Part shown: piece by piece, positions 22,220 through 33,035 of the stretch | How the letters are laid out: every line of letters begins with the position of its first letter | How positions within the stretch are numbered: the first letter of the stretch is position 1 | The notes under the pieces: model-generated | What the model was told of the DNA's origin: nothing | The model's database searches: none | The model's input: the letters and a program-made list of their open reading frames with translations, nothing else | Origin: Cervus elaphus | Taxonomy: Eukaryota; Chordata; Mammalia; Artiodactyla; Cervidae | Direction: 5' to 3' | DNA: 64,000 nucleotides | NCBI RefSeq assembly: GCF_910594005.1 | Contig: NC_057829.1 | Location: 54,667,001 to 54,731,000, forward strand | Position numbers and translations under genes: made by a program

Positions 22220-23497
22220 CTTCAATCTGGAAAGTTTTTAAAGAAAGAATGCTTCAGTATTTGGAAAGTACTTATCAATAATCTCAGAGAAGAGACTGAG
22301 AAAACTGCCTCATTTGACTTCAGAATAACTATCAATGTCAACTATCAAACCAGCCGACAACAGTGGATGGAGAACAAAGATTTTAGACATTTTTAATTAT
22401 ATCGTAAAACTCACCAACTAGTGTGTATTGAACATCTGGATGGAAGTCACTGGGATAAAGGTGGTGAATAAGATCATGGAGTTCTGAGGAAGAATTTCAC
22501 AGCCCTAAATTTGGACGGTTCTCTGTAGGGTTTAACTGCTCATACTCCTTTGTAAGAACAGGAGCTTTGTGACGGCAGCAACCCTTTCTTCAAAGACTAA
22601 CTGTCCTAAACCCCAGGCCTCAAGGTCATCAAAGAGTTGATACCACTTTGCCTCATCTGTTATTGAGAACTAGTTCAATATTGATAATAATACCTAACAT
22701 TCTGTGAAATATATACATGTGCCATGCACGTATCTATGTGTTTTACATCCATTCACTGATTCAGTCTGCATAGTGACCCAGTGAAGTGAATATCTGTATT
22801 GTCTCATTTCACAAGTGAGTAAAGCCATAGAAAGATTACTCTGCTACTATGTACCCACTGGTAAACTGGGGAAAGCTGACTACTCTGTCATGCTGTCTCT
22901 TGATGACAAAAGCTAGCCCAAGGGCTGCATCTGCCCACAAGGGTCTTTTCCTAATTAGCACAGAGGTGCTGGGAGCCAGGTACTGAGTTGAGTGCTTTGT
23001 TATCTCATTTCATCCATTTGTCCCCAAGCCTCTGCCTGTTCTGTTTTCAAGATCCCAGTGCTTTCTGCCCATGCAGAGAATTCTGTATTGCTTACATTTT
23101 AAGAAATTTAGGTCACATGAATCATTTATAGACCAACCTCTGAATACTACCTACTTGCTTTGATTTTTATCTGTCAAAAGATGCTACAGGTGTTAACTGC
23201 TTGGGAAGCTTTAATTAAGCAACCAGGTCAACTAGGGGAGAATGAGTAACTAAAAGAAGCTGTTAATAATTTAAAACATAAGCTATTTTAAACCTATATT
23301 TTGTGCATCTTTAGTAGTGATATTTGTATCTAATAATTTGTTAATTTTGCACCCAACCAACACTCTCTTTTTTGTTTGGTTGGTTGGGTTTTTTTGTTTT
23401 TGTTTTTAATGGTCAGGCACTAAATTTGGTAGTGAGAATTCAATAAAGAATAAAATTATTACCCTAAAGAAAATCCTAGTCAGATAAAGGAGAAATA
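22220..23497. other. Unassigned intergenic sequence
   Basis: A possible MIR relic lies at about 22690-22880 (cattctgtgaaatatatac.., gtctcatttcacaagtgag). A T/G-rich patch lies at about 23368-23406. No gene. Confidence 0.4.
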
Positions 23498-23508
23498 TAG
23501 GAAATGGA

Positions 23509-23713
23509 GCTTCCCTTGTGGCTCAACTGGTAAAGAATGCACCTGAAATGCGGGAGACCTGGCTTCGATCCCTGGGTTGGGATGATCCCCTGGAGAATGG
23601 AAAGGCAACCTACTCCAGTATTCTGGCCTGGAGAATTCCATGGACTGTATATAGTTCATGGGGTTGCAAAGAGTCGGACACGACTGAGTGACTTTCACCC
23701 TATACACTCTCTT
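23509..23713 (+). mobile_element. Bov-tA SINE with target duplication
   Basis: Head gcttcccttgtggctcaac, middle and tail (gtcggacacgactgagtgac). Flanking TAGGAAATGGA at 23498-23508 and TAGGAAACGGA at 23714-23724. Confidence 0.92.
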
Positions 23714-23724
23714 TAGGAAACGGA

Positions 23725-24859
23725 ACTTATTTACTTGTCATGATATGTTTAAGGGTTATTATGTGTCAACTGGGCGCTAAAGGTGTAAAGAAGCTCTGAA
23801 TTATTACCACCAGAGAGGACAAATGCTTCTCATCAAAAATATATTTCCATTAAGTCAAAGTTTTATAACTAAACAAATTAGGAGTATCCAGCACAAAGTT
23901 CACTGACTTAAAAGTGCTAGAATTCGTCACAGAATCTTCTCAGACCACTCTCTCCAAATAATCTCAGAGAGATACTGAAAGTGGAGTTGCTTTTTAAACT
24001 TAAAATTCATGAGAAGCCTTTAGCTTAATTACACTGACTACTTTAAAGAAAATAGCAATTGTATGCATAAACACCAGTGATTATGAATCTTTAAGTCCTC
24101 AAAATTAGTCACAATTAGCAGTGTTTCCCAGATTACAATGTACTTTCACAGACATTTTTATTTGATACTCATAACATCCCATAAGGAAGGTTTTAACCTA
24201 CTTTCATCTCTTTCTAGAGGATTAAGTAAGTCCAGTGAGATTTGCCCTTGGTCCTTTAGGTAATAGGTAAAGCCAGGTGTATAAATCAAACCAAGTATTG
24301 TGTAGATTTCACAATGACATTACAAAATCCCTCATCATGTTTTGTTATTCCTGTCTTGACAGGGTTTTTTATCATTTACTGCCAGCTTGATGAACAGATT
24401 CGAGCTACAATAATTCAGTATGAAATAGATATTTTCAAAACACATCTGAAAAGTAGTATCTACCTCCGCAGAAGCCACTGTTACTTGTGACAGCATATAA
24501 TGGCCAGATTCACGGCCTCTTGTATGTTGTGGTGTCAAAGCATCCATAATGGCTGATTCATCAGAAGTCAATTGGCTTTGCAGTGAAAGTAGTTCTTGAA
24601 CTGATAAAATTTTACAGTTTAATTTCACTAATACTGGGACAGACCAGGAAATTCCCAAGAAAGCAATGCCATCTAGTGGTAAAATCAGACAGATGCCATA
24701 TACCTTCAGTAAATTGCAAGTAAAATATATAGAGTAACTTAGTTAACCATGAAAAGCAATGAATTCTCATACTCTGAATTCTTTCCAGAAGGCTCTCAGT
24801 TGACTTCTCCCACATCCACTCAGAGTAATCACTATCTATGGTAGTGATAGCCTCATGGA
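23725..24859. other. Unassigned intergenic sequence
   Basis: A MIR-like relic lies at about 24130-24290 (gatactcataacatcccat..). The rest looks unique; no gene seen. Confidence 0.4.
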
Positions 24860-25745
24860 ATGTATTTCTTTAATAATAAGACAGTCAAAACGACTCCTTG
24901 ATCCCCGGGCTGCAGAATGGATGTTGCGTCACAGTATGAAACAGTATTAATCTCTTTATACATATACATCAAAGCTCTTGGATGACTGGTGTCTTGTCAA
25001 TGAGCAGTAATATTGTGAAAGGAATCTTTTTTTCTGAAGAAGTAGTTCTTAACAATGGGCTTAAAATACTCAGTAAACTATGTTGTCAGCATATGTACTA
25101 TCATCCAGGCTTGCTGTTCCATTTACAGAGCATTGGCAGAGTAGATTTAGCATGCTTCTTAAGGGCTCCAGGATTTTGGAATGGTAAATGAGTGTGGGCT
25201 TTAACTTACTGTTATCAGCTGCCTTAGCCCCTAACAAGAGAGTCACCCTCTCCTTTGAAGCTATGAAGTCAGACACTGGCTTCTCTTCTCTAGCTGGGAA
25301 AGTTCTAGATGGCACCCTCTTCCAACAGAAAGCTATTTCAGCTACACTGAAAATCTGTTGGTTAGTGTAGCCACCTTCATTCCTTATCACAACTCCATCT
25401 TCTGGAGGACTTGCTGCAGCTTCTAGATCAGCACTTGCTGTTTTGCCTTGCCGCTGTTTTATGTTATAGAGATGACTTTTCCCCCTTAAACCTCATGAAC
25501 CAATCCCTGCTAACTCCAGACTTCTCTTCTGCAGCTTCCTTATCTCTCTCAGCCTTCACAAAATTAAGGAGAGTTAGGTCCTTGCTCTGGACTAGGCTTT
25601 GGCTTAAGGGAATGTTGGGGCTGGTTTGATCTTCTATCCAGATCACTAAAACTTTCTCCATGTCAGTAATTAGACAGTTTCACTTTTTTATCATGCCTGT
25701 GTTCACTGTAGTAACACTTTTAATTTTCTTTAAGAGCTTTTCTTG

Positions 25746-25925
25746 GCAGGGTGGGAGGGATAAATGGGGAGATTGGGACTGACATATACACATTTATACA
25801 TATAAAACAGACAACTAATAAGAACCTGCTGGATAGCACAGGGAATTCTACTCAGTGGCCTATATTGGAAAAGAATCTTTTAAAAAAGAGTGGATATATG
25901 TATGTATACATGTATAACTGATTCA
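25746..25925 (+). mobile_element. L1 3' end inserted in Tigger relic
   Basis: gattgggactgacatataca, taataagaacctgctggata, gtataactgattcactcag are ruminant L1 3'-end phrases; it separates the two halves of the Tigger element. Confidence 0.75.
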
Positions 25926-26002
25926 CTCAGCTTTCAACATGCCTCCTTCATTAAGCTTAATTACTTCTAGCTTTTGACTTAAAGTGAGAGGCATGTATCT
26001 TT

Positions 26003-26112
26003 GGGGAATTCCCTGGCAGTCCAGTGGTTAGGACTCTGCTTTCACTGCTGAGGGCCTGGCTTCAGTCCCTGATCAGGGAACTAAGATCTCACAAGCTGCA
26101 TGGCGGGAAAAA
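26003..26112 (+). mobile_element. CHR-type SINE inserted in Tigger relic
   Basis: ggaattccctggcagtccag..tggttaggactctgc..gaactaagatctcacaagc; short truncated copy. Confidence 0.8.
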
Positions 26113-26570
26113 ATGAAGTGAGAAACAGGCATCTCTTCCTGTCACTTGGAGGCCATTGTAGGATTGATAATTGGCCTAATTTCAATGTGGCCAATTGAAA
26201 CATTATGGAATGTTTCTTAGGAACAGGGAGGCCCAACGAGAGGGGGAGCAATGGGAAATGGCCAGTCGTTAGAGCAGTCAGAACACACTCAACATTTATT
26301 GATAAGGTTCTCGGGGTCCCCCCAAACAATTACAGTAGTAACATCAACGATCAGTGTCAATGGATCACTATAACAAGTATAATAATAATGTTAAAAGTTG
26401 GAAGTGTTGTGAGAATTACCAAAATGTGACACAAAGACATCAAATGAGCAAATTCTGTTGGGAAAATGGCACTACTAGACTTGCTCAATGCTGGGTTGCC
26501 ACAAACCTGTAGTTCTTAAAAAATGCAACTTCTGTGAAGTGCAGTAAAGTGAAACACAAGAAAATCAAGT

Positions 26571-27224
26571 GCGTCTTTGCTCTGCCTACTGGAGAAGGAC
26601 AACACACTTCACAGCGGGGCCCAGGCAGGGGGGCCGTGCAGGGGGCCTCCCGAGAAGTTGGTTTCAGAGCTGGAGTTTGATGGAGACCGACACATTGTGC
26701 AGAGAACTCGGCTTAAGTTTAAAGAGGCTGCCGTGAAGTCCAGTCGGGGCAGCAGTGCGCGTCTTGGCCTCTTCTAGCAGTGAGACCCCGGTGCTCATAT
26801 TCTGCAAGGAGCTCTCACCTGTCAGCAGCAGGCAAATAGCTGAAAGGGAACTCACACACTCTGCGTGCTGAGAGCCCAGGGCAGCTCTTTCATAACCTTC
26901 TCTTGAACTTCAGACTTATTCTTCCCATGCATATTTTATATTTCTAATAAATATAAAAATGTTTTTATATTTCTAACATGCATCCATAATTAATATGTGT
27001 TATTGAAATGATATATTTCCATGAGTACCTATAAATGCAAATGAATAGGAAAAACTTGGCAGTGTGTGTATTGAACTGCCATCAGTGCTTCCCTCTGGGG
27101 AGGCAGGAAGAGTGGGAAAGGGGAAATAGGTAATTATTTGATGTGTGATTGAATGATTACATGGAGGTTGTATTATTTGTATAATTTTTAAGTTGGCAAA
27201 ACAGAAATGTGATTTGTACTTTTA
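26571..27224. other. Unassigned sequence with a locally GC-rich patch
   Basis: 26575-26880 is clearly more GC-rich and CpG-containing than its surroundings and follows directly on the Tigger end. Open frames on both strands (26577-26777 plus; 26664-26855 minus) show no domain I recognise. Confidence 0.4.
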
Positions 27225-27705
27225 AATTCATTTTGTTGAAGTATATACTTGATTTACAATGTGTCAGTTTCTGGTGTAAAGTGATTCAGTTTTAATATAT
27301 AATTGTTTGCATCTGCTAATCTCAAACTTCCACTCCATCCCTCCCCTATTCCCATTCCCTTGGCAACCACTGGTCTGTTCTCTGTGAGTCTGTTTCTGTT
27401 TCATAGGTGAGATCATTCGTGTCCTATTTTAGATTCCACATATAAATGATATCATATGGCATTTGTCTCTTTCTGACTTCACTCAGGAAACTATATTCAA
27501 TATCTTTTTTTATTTATTTTTTTTTAATTTTATTTTTTTATTCAATATCTTATAATAACCTATAATGGAAAAGAATTTTTAAAAGTGTGTATATATATAT
27601 ATATACATACACATACATATATATATCTGTATCACTTTGCTGTACTTTGTTATTTTGTTTGAAAAAACACAACATTGTAAATATACTTCCAATTTAAAAA
27701 AAAAA
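27225..27705. mobile_element. L1 3' region with inverted 5' part
   Basis: 27225-27470 reads as L1 in reverse (ccttggcaaccactggtctg, agattccacatataaatgat). From about 27485 to 27705 it reads forward as the L1 3' end (ctatattcaatatct, ataacctataatggaaaag, tgtatcactttgctgtac). This opposite-strand junction fits twin priming. A T-rich insert interrupts it at 27506-27539. Confidence 0.65.
27495..27550 (-). mobile_element. Tail-only insertion with 11-bp target duplication
   Basis: ATTCAATATCT at 27495-27505 is repeated at 27540-27550. The 34 bases between are T-rich with A interruptions (an A-rich tail on the minus strand) and contain no SINE or L1 body. The host L1 3' end resumes after the second repeat, proving insertion. 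Confidence 0.7.
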
Positions 27706-29034
27706 ACAAAAAGGCTGAGGAAAGACTAGTTGAAGGAAACATTCAGTTGTTCAAGATACTCTGAGTACCTGTTAATACCAGGTACCAGATCCTGTGCTGA
27801 ATTTTAGAATGTTTAAGATTCTACCAAGATATGGACTTTTGGATCATTAACAGCTGCCGTTGGCAGAGAAGCGCTGGGACCTTGCATTTTGCCTCCACAC
27901 AGTCTTCTATCCTGAATTGTCTCAGTGTGGGAATGTGTGCCGGCTGTAAGTCTCCAGTGACTCAGAAAATGAAGTAAGTGTCCTGACAATATGAGTGAGC
28001 TGGAAAGAGAGGGGAAAGGAGAACCCTGGGGGTACCTACCGCTTACACTCACTCTCCTCAACAGATGTACACATCTTCAGAGTCATGATTTCTGAGCTAG
28101 TGTCCCTGAACATCTCTGTGCTCCCCTAAGGACAGAGGAAAAGAGGGTAAATTATGGCCCCTCAAACTTCAAAGCAGCAAAATTTTCAGAAAGTTCAAAT
28201 GGTCCACTTCTGCCAATAACACAGGGTGCCAATATAGTCCTGCCATCTGTTTTAAATTCTGACTGCCACAACTGCTACATGTCTTAAATAAATATTTAAA
28301 CCAGCTGCCAAGAGGAAATTTTGTTAATAGTACATTTGTTAAGTATCTAATTTCAAGTATGATATGGAAAAGAAGTATGAAGAGTTTTTAAAAGACTAGA
28401 AAAAACTTTTTTTGAGTAGAATGGAATGCAAAGGTCAATTCCATGCTTATTTGATTTCCTCACTAAACCAGAAAAGTTTGCCATTCCTAATCATGCCAGC
28501 TGACTCTTTGAGTTAGTGTGTGTTATTAATCACCATCATAACTCCGACTTAAACACAAAAATGTGGTGCGGTCATGTGATTGGAATGTTCTTTATCGTCC
28601 CTGCCTTTGGGGAATTAAAATGCTAGCTTTAACTCTTTTGAAAGAATGATCCCTATTTCCTAAATCATTTTCTTCAGGAAAGTCAAGTTTATTGAAAATA
28701 ATGGGGGAAAAGAAACAAATAAACAAAGAGAGAGAGAAATAATCACTATGCAGTGTTGATTCTGGAAGTAGATATGTGCCTCACAGTCTTGAAAAACACC
28801 CCTGCTTGGTGGGCTGGGTGGACGGCCAACTGTTAGAACAGCCAGCTGCAGTTGTGAGAACAAAGGGTCTTGGCCCAAGTGATGTGATTGGCTCAAGTGT
28901 CAAAGTCATTTGGGGATTTTGTATACTCCCTGTTGAGTCTTTGTTTAAGTGCTACAAGGAAGCTGTAGGAGGTCATAATTGCAAGAAATGCAACAATTAA
29001 TAAAAGCATGCTTTGAATAGAGTTTTTTTAATTA
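27706..29034. other. Unassigned intergenic sequence
   Basis: No gene or assigned repeat; short AG-repeat near 28724-28740. Confidence 0.45.
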
Positions 29035-29084
29035 AAAAAAATTGCTTTCTTGAAGTATATTTGATTTACAATATCATGTTCGTT

Positions 29085-29396
29085 TGGCTTCCCTGATAGC
29101 TCGTTTGGTAAAGAATCCTCCTGCAATGCAGGAGACCCTGGTTCAATTCCTGGGTCAGGAAGATCTGCTGGAGAAGGGGTAGACTACCCACTCCAGTATT
29201 CTCGGGCTTCCCTGTGGCTCAGCTGGTAAAGAATCTGCCTACAGTGCAGGAGACCTGGGTTCGATCTCTGGGTTGGGAAGATCCCCTGGAGAAGGGAAAG
29301 GCTACCCACTTCAGTATTCTGGCCTGAAGAATTCCATGGTCTGTATAGTTCATGGAGTCACAAAGAGTCGGACACGACTGAGCAACTTTCACTTTC
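29085..29396 (+). mobile_element. Head-to-tail Bov-tA dimer with target duplication
   Basis: A first unit with a tRNA-like head and middle block (29085-29202) lacks the BovB-derived tail and is fused to a second, complete Bov-tA (head at 29204, tail ending gacacgactgagcaac). Perfect 12-bp repeats ATCATGTTCGTT at 29073-29084 and 29397-29408 flank the whole, so the dimer integrated as one unit. Confidence 0.9.
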
Positions 29397-29580
29397 ATCA
29401 TGTTCGTTATAGCCGTATAGCACAGTGATTCAGTTATACACATATATGTGTATATATATTCTTTTTCAAAGTCTTTCCCCTTATAGGTTATTACAACTAT
29501 TGAGTAGAGTTTCCTGTGCTATACAGTACATCCTTGTAGATTAACTGTTTTATATGTATAACGTGTGTATATTAATCCCA

Positions 29581-29792
29581 TGAGCAGTTGCTCAGTCATG
29601 TCCAACTCTTTGTGACCCCATGAACTGCAGTCTGCCAGGCTCCTCTGTTCATGGAATTTTTCAGGCAGGAATACTGGAGTGGGTTGCCATTTCCTACTCC
29701 AGGGGATCCTCCCAACTCAGGGATTGAACCCATGTCTCCTGCCTTGGCAGGCGGATTCTTTACCACTCCACCACCTGGGATTAAGCCCCATG
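29581..29792 (-). mobile_element. Bov-tA SINE with target duplication
   Basis: Reverse copy (gttgctcagtcatgtccaac..ccaccacctggg). Flanking TTAATCCCA at 29572-29580 and 29793-29801. Confidence 0.88.
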
Positions 29793-29930
29793 TTAATCCC
29801 AAACTACTCATTTATCCTTTCCCCTACCTTCCTTTGCTCTTTGGTAACCATAAATTTGTTTTCTATGTCTGTGAGTCTCTTTTTGTTTTGGAAACAAGTT
29901 CATTTGTATCCTGTTTTTAGAATTTTTAAT

Positions 29931-30464
29931 ATAATATAAATATGTATTAATGAAAAGATATAATAGCAATTTGTGAACACATATTTAAAGTCATGAAACA
30001 GCTCTACAGACATGGATGCAGACCTATGTATATACATTTGCAGTGAAGTGATTCATATACTTTAAATTTTCAAAATGATGGACCTTTCAGAATAATAGAG
30101 TGTATACAAAGAAAAAATAAAAAGTGCGCTTTTTTCCTTTATATTTTCACTTCATTATCACCTCATTAAGTGGGAAAAAAACATGCTTCTAGTTCTAGAT
30201 AAATTAAATGACCCCAGGGAGTAAATTTTTAGTAGTTACACAGTAAGAGTGAAAACAATACATTTATTTTAATGATCTTTAATTTAATATGGTACTGGTT
30301 TTTCAAAATAACGGGATTTCAGGATATGCTGGAAATTATTAGAGCTTTGTAAAAAACATAAATACCTAAGTGAATAAGTGACTCATGGTCATTTGGGAAC
30401 TTTGACATTCCTGAACCTGAAGAATTTAGAGTAATTCCTCTTTTCTCAATTCACAGGGAACACT
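29931..30464. other. Unassigned AT-rich sequence
   Basis: No gene or repeat recognised. Confidence 0.45.
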
Positions 30465-30666
30465 ACTTATTTTAAAACAGAAGAGAAGGCCAAAAAGCAC
30501 ATGAAAAGATGCTCAACATTGCTAATTTTTAGAGAAATGCAAATCAAGTCTACAATGAAGTATCACCTCACACCAGTCAAAATGACCATCATTTAAAAGT
30601 TTACAAATAACAAATATTGGAGAAGGTGAGGAGAAAGGGGGACCCTCCTGGGGTACAACTGCACTC

Positions 30667-31921
30667 TTCACATGCTAGCAAGGTTATCCTCAAAATTCCT
30701 CAAGGTAGGCTTCAGCAGTACATGAACTGAGAACTTCCAGATGTACAAAATGAGTTTAGAAAAGGCAAAGGGAGCAGCGATCAAATTGCCAACGTTTGTT
30801 AGATCATGGAGAAAGCAAGGGAGTTCCAGAAAAGTATCTACTTCTGCTTCATTGACTACACTAAAGCCTTTGACTGTGTGGATTACAACAAACTTTGGAA
30901 AGTTCCAAGAGATGGAAGGACCAGACCACCTTACCCATCTCCTGAGAAACCTGAATGTGGGTCAAGAAGCAACAGTTAGAACCTTACATGAAACAATGGA
31001 CTGGTTCAAAATTGGGAAAGGGGTACAACAAGGCTGTATATCATCACCCTGCTTATTTAACTTCCATGCAGGGTACATCATGCAAAATGCCATGCTGGAT
31101 GAAGCACAAGCTGGAATCAAGGTTCCCGGGAGAAATATCAACAACCTCAGATATGCAGATGATACCACTCTGATGGCAGAAGGTGAAGAGAAACTCAAGA
31201 ATCTCTTGATGAGAGTGAAAGAGGAGAGTGAAAAAGCTAGCTTGATACTCAGTATTAAAAAAACTAAGATCATGGCATCTGGTCCCATACTTCATGGTAA
31301 ATAGAAGGGGGAAAAAGTGGAAACATGAGAGAGTTTATTTTCTTGGGCTCCAAAATCACATGGTGACTACAGCCATGAAATTAAAGGATGCTTGCTCCTT
31401 GGAAGGAAAGCCATTACAAACCTAGACAGCATATTAAAAAGCAGAAACATCACTTTGCTGACAAAAGTCTGTCTAGTCAAAGCTATTGTTTTTCCAGTAG
31501 TCATGTATGGATGTGAGAGTTGGACTATAAAGAAAGCTGAGCACCGAAGAATTGATGCTTTTGAATTGTGGTGCTGGAGAAGACTCCTGAGAATCCGTTG
31601 GACTGCAAGGAGTTCAAACCAGTCAATACTAAAGGAAATCAACCCTGAGTATTCATTGGAAGCACTGATGCTGAAGCTCCAATATTCTGGCCAGCTACCT
31701 GATGGGAAGAGCCAACTCACTGGAAAAGGCCCTGATGCTCAGAAAGATTGAAGGCAAAACGAGAAGGGGGTGACAGAGAATGAGATGGTTAGATAGCATC
31801 ACTGACTCAATGGACATGAATTTGAGCCAACTCTGGGAGAGAGTGGAGGACAGAGGAGGCTGGCATGCTGCAGTCCATGGGGTCACAAAGAGCTGGACAC
31901 AACTTAGTGACTGAACAGCAA
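30667..31921 (+). mobile_element. 5'-truncated BovB LINE inserted in L1
   Basis: Covers the second half of the BovB reverse transcriptase and the C-terminal region: GCISSPCLFNF at about 31031, YADD at about 31153-31164, MYGCESWT near 31503, down to gtgactgaacagcaac. The longest piece is open at 30741-31304 but frames shift around 30900 and 31300. BovB is an RTE-clade retrotransposon. This copy is dead. Confidence 0.9.
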
Positions 31922-32224
31922 CACCCAACTGCTCCGTCAGTGGGAATGTAAACTGGTACAGCCACCATGGAGAACAGTACAGAGGCTCCTTAAAAAACTA
32001 AAGAAAGAACTACTATATGATCCAGCCCTCCTGCTCCTGAGCATACACCCAGAGAAAAACATGGGAAAGATCCATGTACCCCAGCATTCATTGTAGCACA
32101 TTTTACAGTGACCAGAACAAGGAGACAACCTAAATGTGCATCAACAGAGGAATGGATAAAGAAGATATGATACATAAATACAATGGAATATCATGTCATG
32201 AAAAGAACAAAATAATACCATCTG

Positions 32225-32400
32225 CAGCAACATGGATGGAACTAGAGATTGTCGTACTGAGTGAAGTAAATCAGACACAGAGAGACACATATTATATGAT
32301 ATCACATCCATGAAGCAACATGGATGGAACTAGAGATTGTCATACTAAGTGAAGTAAATCAGACAGAGAGACACATATTAGATGATATCACTTTTTTAGA
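32225..32400 (+). repeat. Tandem duplication (~89 bp unit) within L1
   Basis: gcaacatggatggaactaga starts at 32225 and again at 32314; the two units continue in parallel through the '..agacacatatta.atgatatcac' block. The second unit lacks a few bases. Confidence 0.9.
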
Positions 32401-32505
32401 ATCTAAAAAAAAGTGGCTTCAGATGAATTTATTTATAAAACAGAAGTAGAGTCATGGATGTAGAGAACAAACTTCTGATTACCAGGGGATATGGGAGTTG
32501 AAGGG

Positions 32506-32775
32506 TGGAGGCGATGGCACCCCACTCCAGTACTCTTGCCTGGAAAATCCCATGGACGGAGGAGCCTGGTGGGCTGCAGTCCATGGGGTGGGTGAGAATC
32601 AGACACGACTGAGCAACTTCACTTTCACTTTTCAATTTCATGCATTGGAGAAGGAAATGGCAACCCACTTCAGTGCTCTTGCCTGGAGAATCCCAGGGAT
32701 GGGGGAGCCTGGTGGGCTGCCGTCTATGGGGTCGCACAGAGTCAGACACGACTGAAGCGACGTAGCAGCAGCAGC
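32506..32775 (+). mobile_element. BOV-A2 SINE (dimer of BovB-derived units)
   Basis: Starts gtggaggcgatggcacccc; two similar halves (cctggtgggctgcagtcc / cctggtgggctgccgtct) joined by a T/C-rich linker (cttcactttcacttttcaat), ending in (AGC)n. Flanking 15-bp repeats ATGGGAGTTGAAGGG at 32491-32505 and ATGGGGGTTGAAGGG at 32776-32790. Confidence 0.95.
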
Positions 32776-33035
32776 ATGGGGGTTGAAGGGATAAACTGGG
32801 AAGTTGGGATTGACATATCCACACAACCATATATAAAATAGGTAACTAATAAGAACCTGCTGATCAGTACAGGGGAGTCTACTCAGTACTCTGTAATGGC
32901 CTATATGGGGAAGAATCTAAATTAAAAAAGAGTGGACAAATGTATATGTGTAACTGATTCACCTTGCTATATGCTTGAAACTAACACAACATTGTGAGTC
33001 AACTATACTTCAATAAAAATTTTAAAAAGGAAGTA

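Larger units (their letters stand above)
24860..26570 (-). mobile_element. Tigger-type (pogo superfamily) DNA transposon relic
   Basis: The minus strand encodes broken pieces of a Tigger/jerky-type transposase. One block at 25464-25661 reads as the region around MEKVLVIWIEDQTS and SRDWFMRFK. A second block at 25070-25390 carries GGYTNQQIFSV and LLLGAKAADNSKLKP, the start of the DDE catalytic domain. Further C-terminal remnants lie at 24890-25069. The non-coding flank at 25930-26570 includes tgtgagaattaccaaaatgtg and the terminal region. The element is split by an L1 3' end (25746-25925) and a CHR SINE (26003-26112). Frameshifts and stops leave no functional protein; this is an old mammalian fossil. 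Confidence 0.8.
29035..29930 (-). mobile_element. L1 fragment, minus strand, hosting two SINEs
   Basis: Reverse L1 phrases: cttgaagtatatttgattta, gtatagcacagtgattcag, gtttcctgtgctatacag, ctttggtaaccataaatttg. Interrupted by SINEs at 29085-29396 and 29581-29792. Confidence 0.75.
30465..33035 (+). mobile_element. L1 (end of ORF2 plus 3' UTR) interrupted by BovB and BOV-A2
   Basis: 30480-30655 carries late L1 ORF2 sequence (catgaaaagatgctcaacat, tatcacctcacaccagtc). L1 resumes at 31922 (gtgggaatgtaaactgg, tgatccagccctcctgctcc, ggaatggataaagaag, acaatggaatatcatg) and runs to ..aactatacttcaataaaaa at about 33020. The BovB fragment 30667-31921 and BOV-A2 32506-32775 are later insertions. A tandem duplication lies at 32225-32400. 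No intact frame. Confidence 0.85.

Noticed and set aside
24900..24920. Stretch resembling a cloning-vector polylinker (gatccccgggctgcag)
   Set aside because: It lies within the Tigger transposon relic, where a closely similar sequence is native; no vector sequence continues on either side.
30741..31304. 187-codon open frame as a cellular gene
   Set aside because: It is a broken piece of BovB reverse transcriptase (YADD present) inside a truncated LINE.
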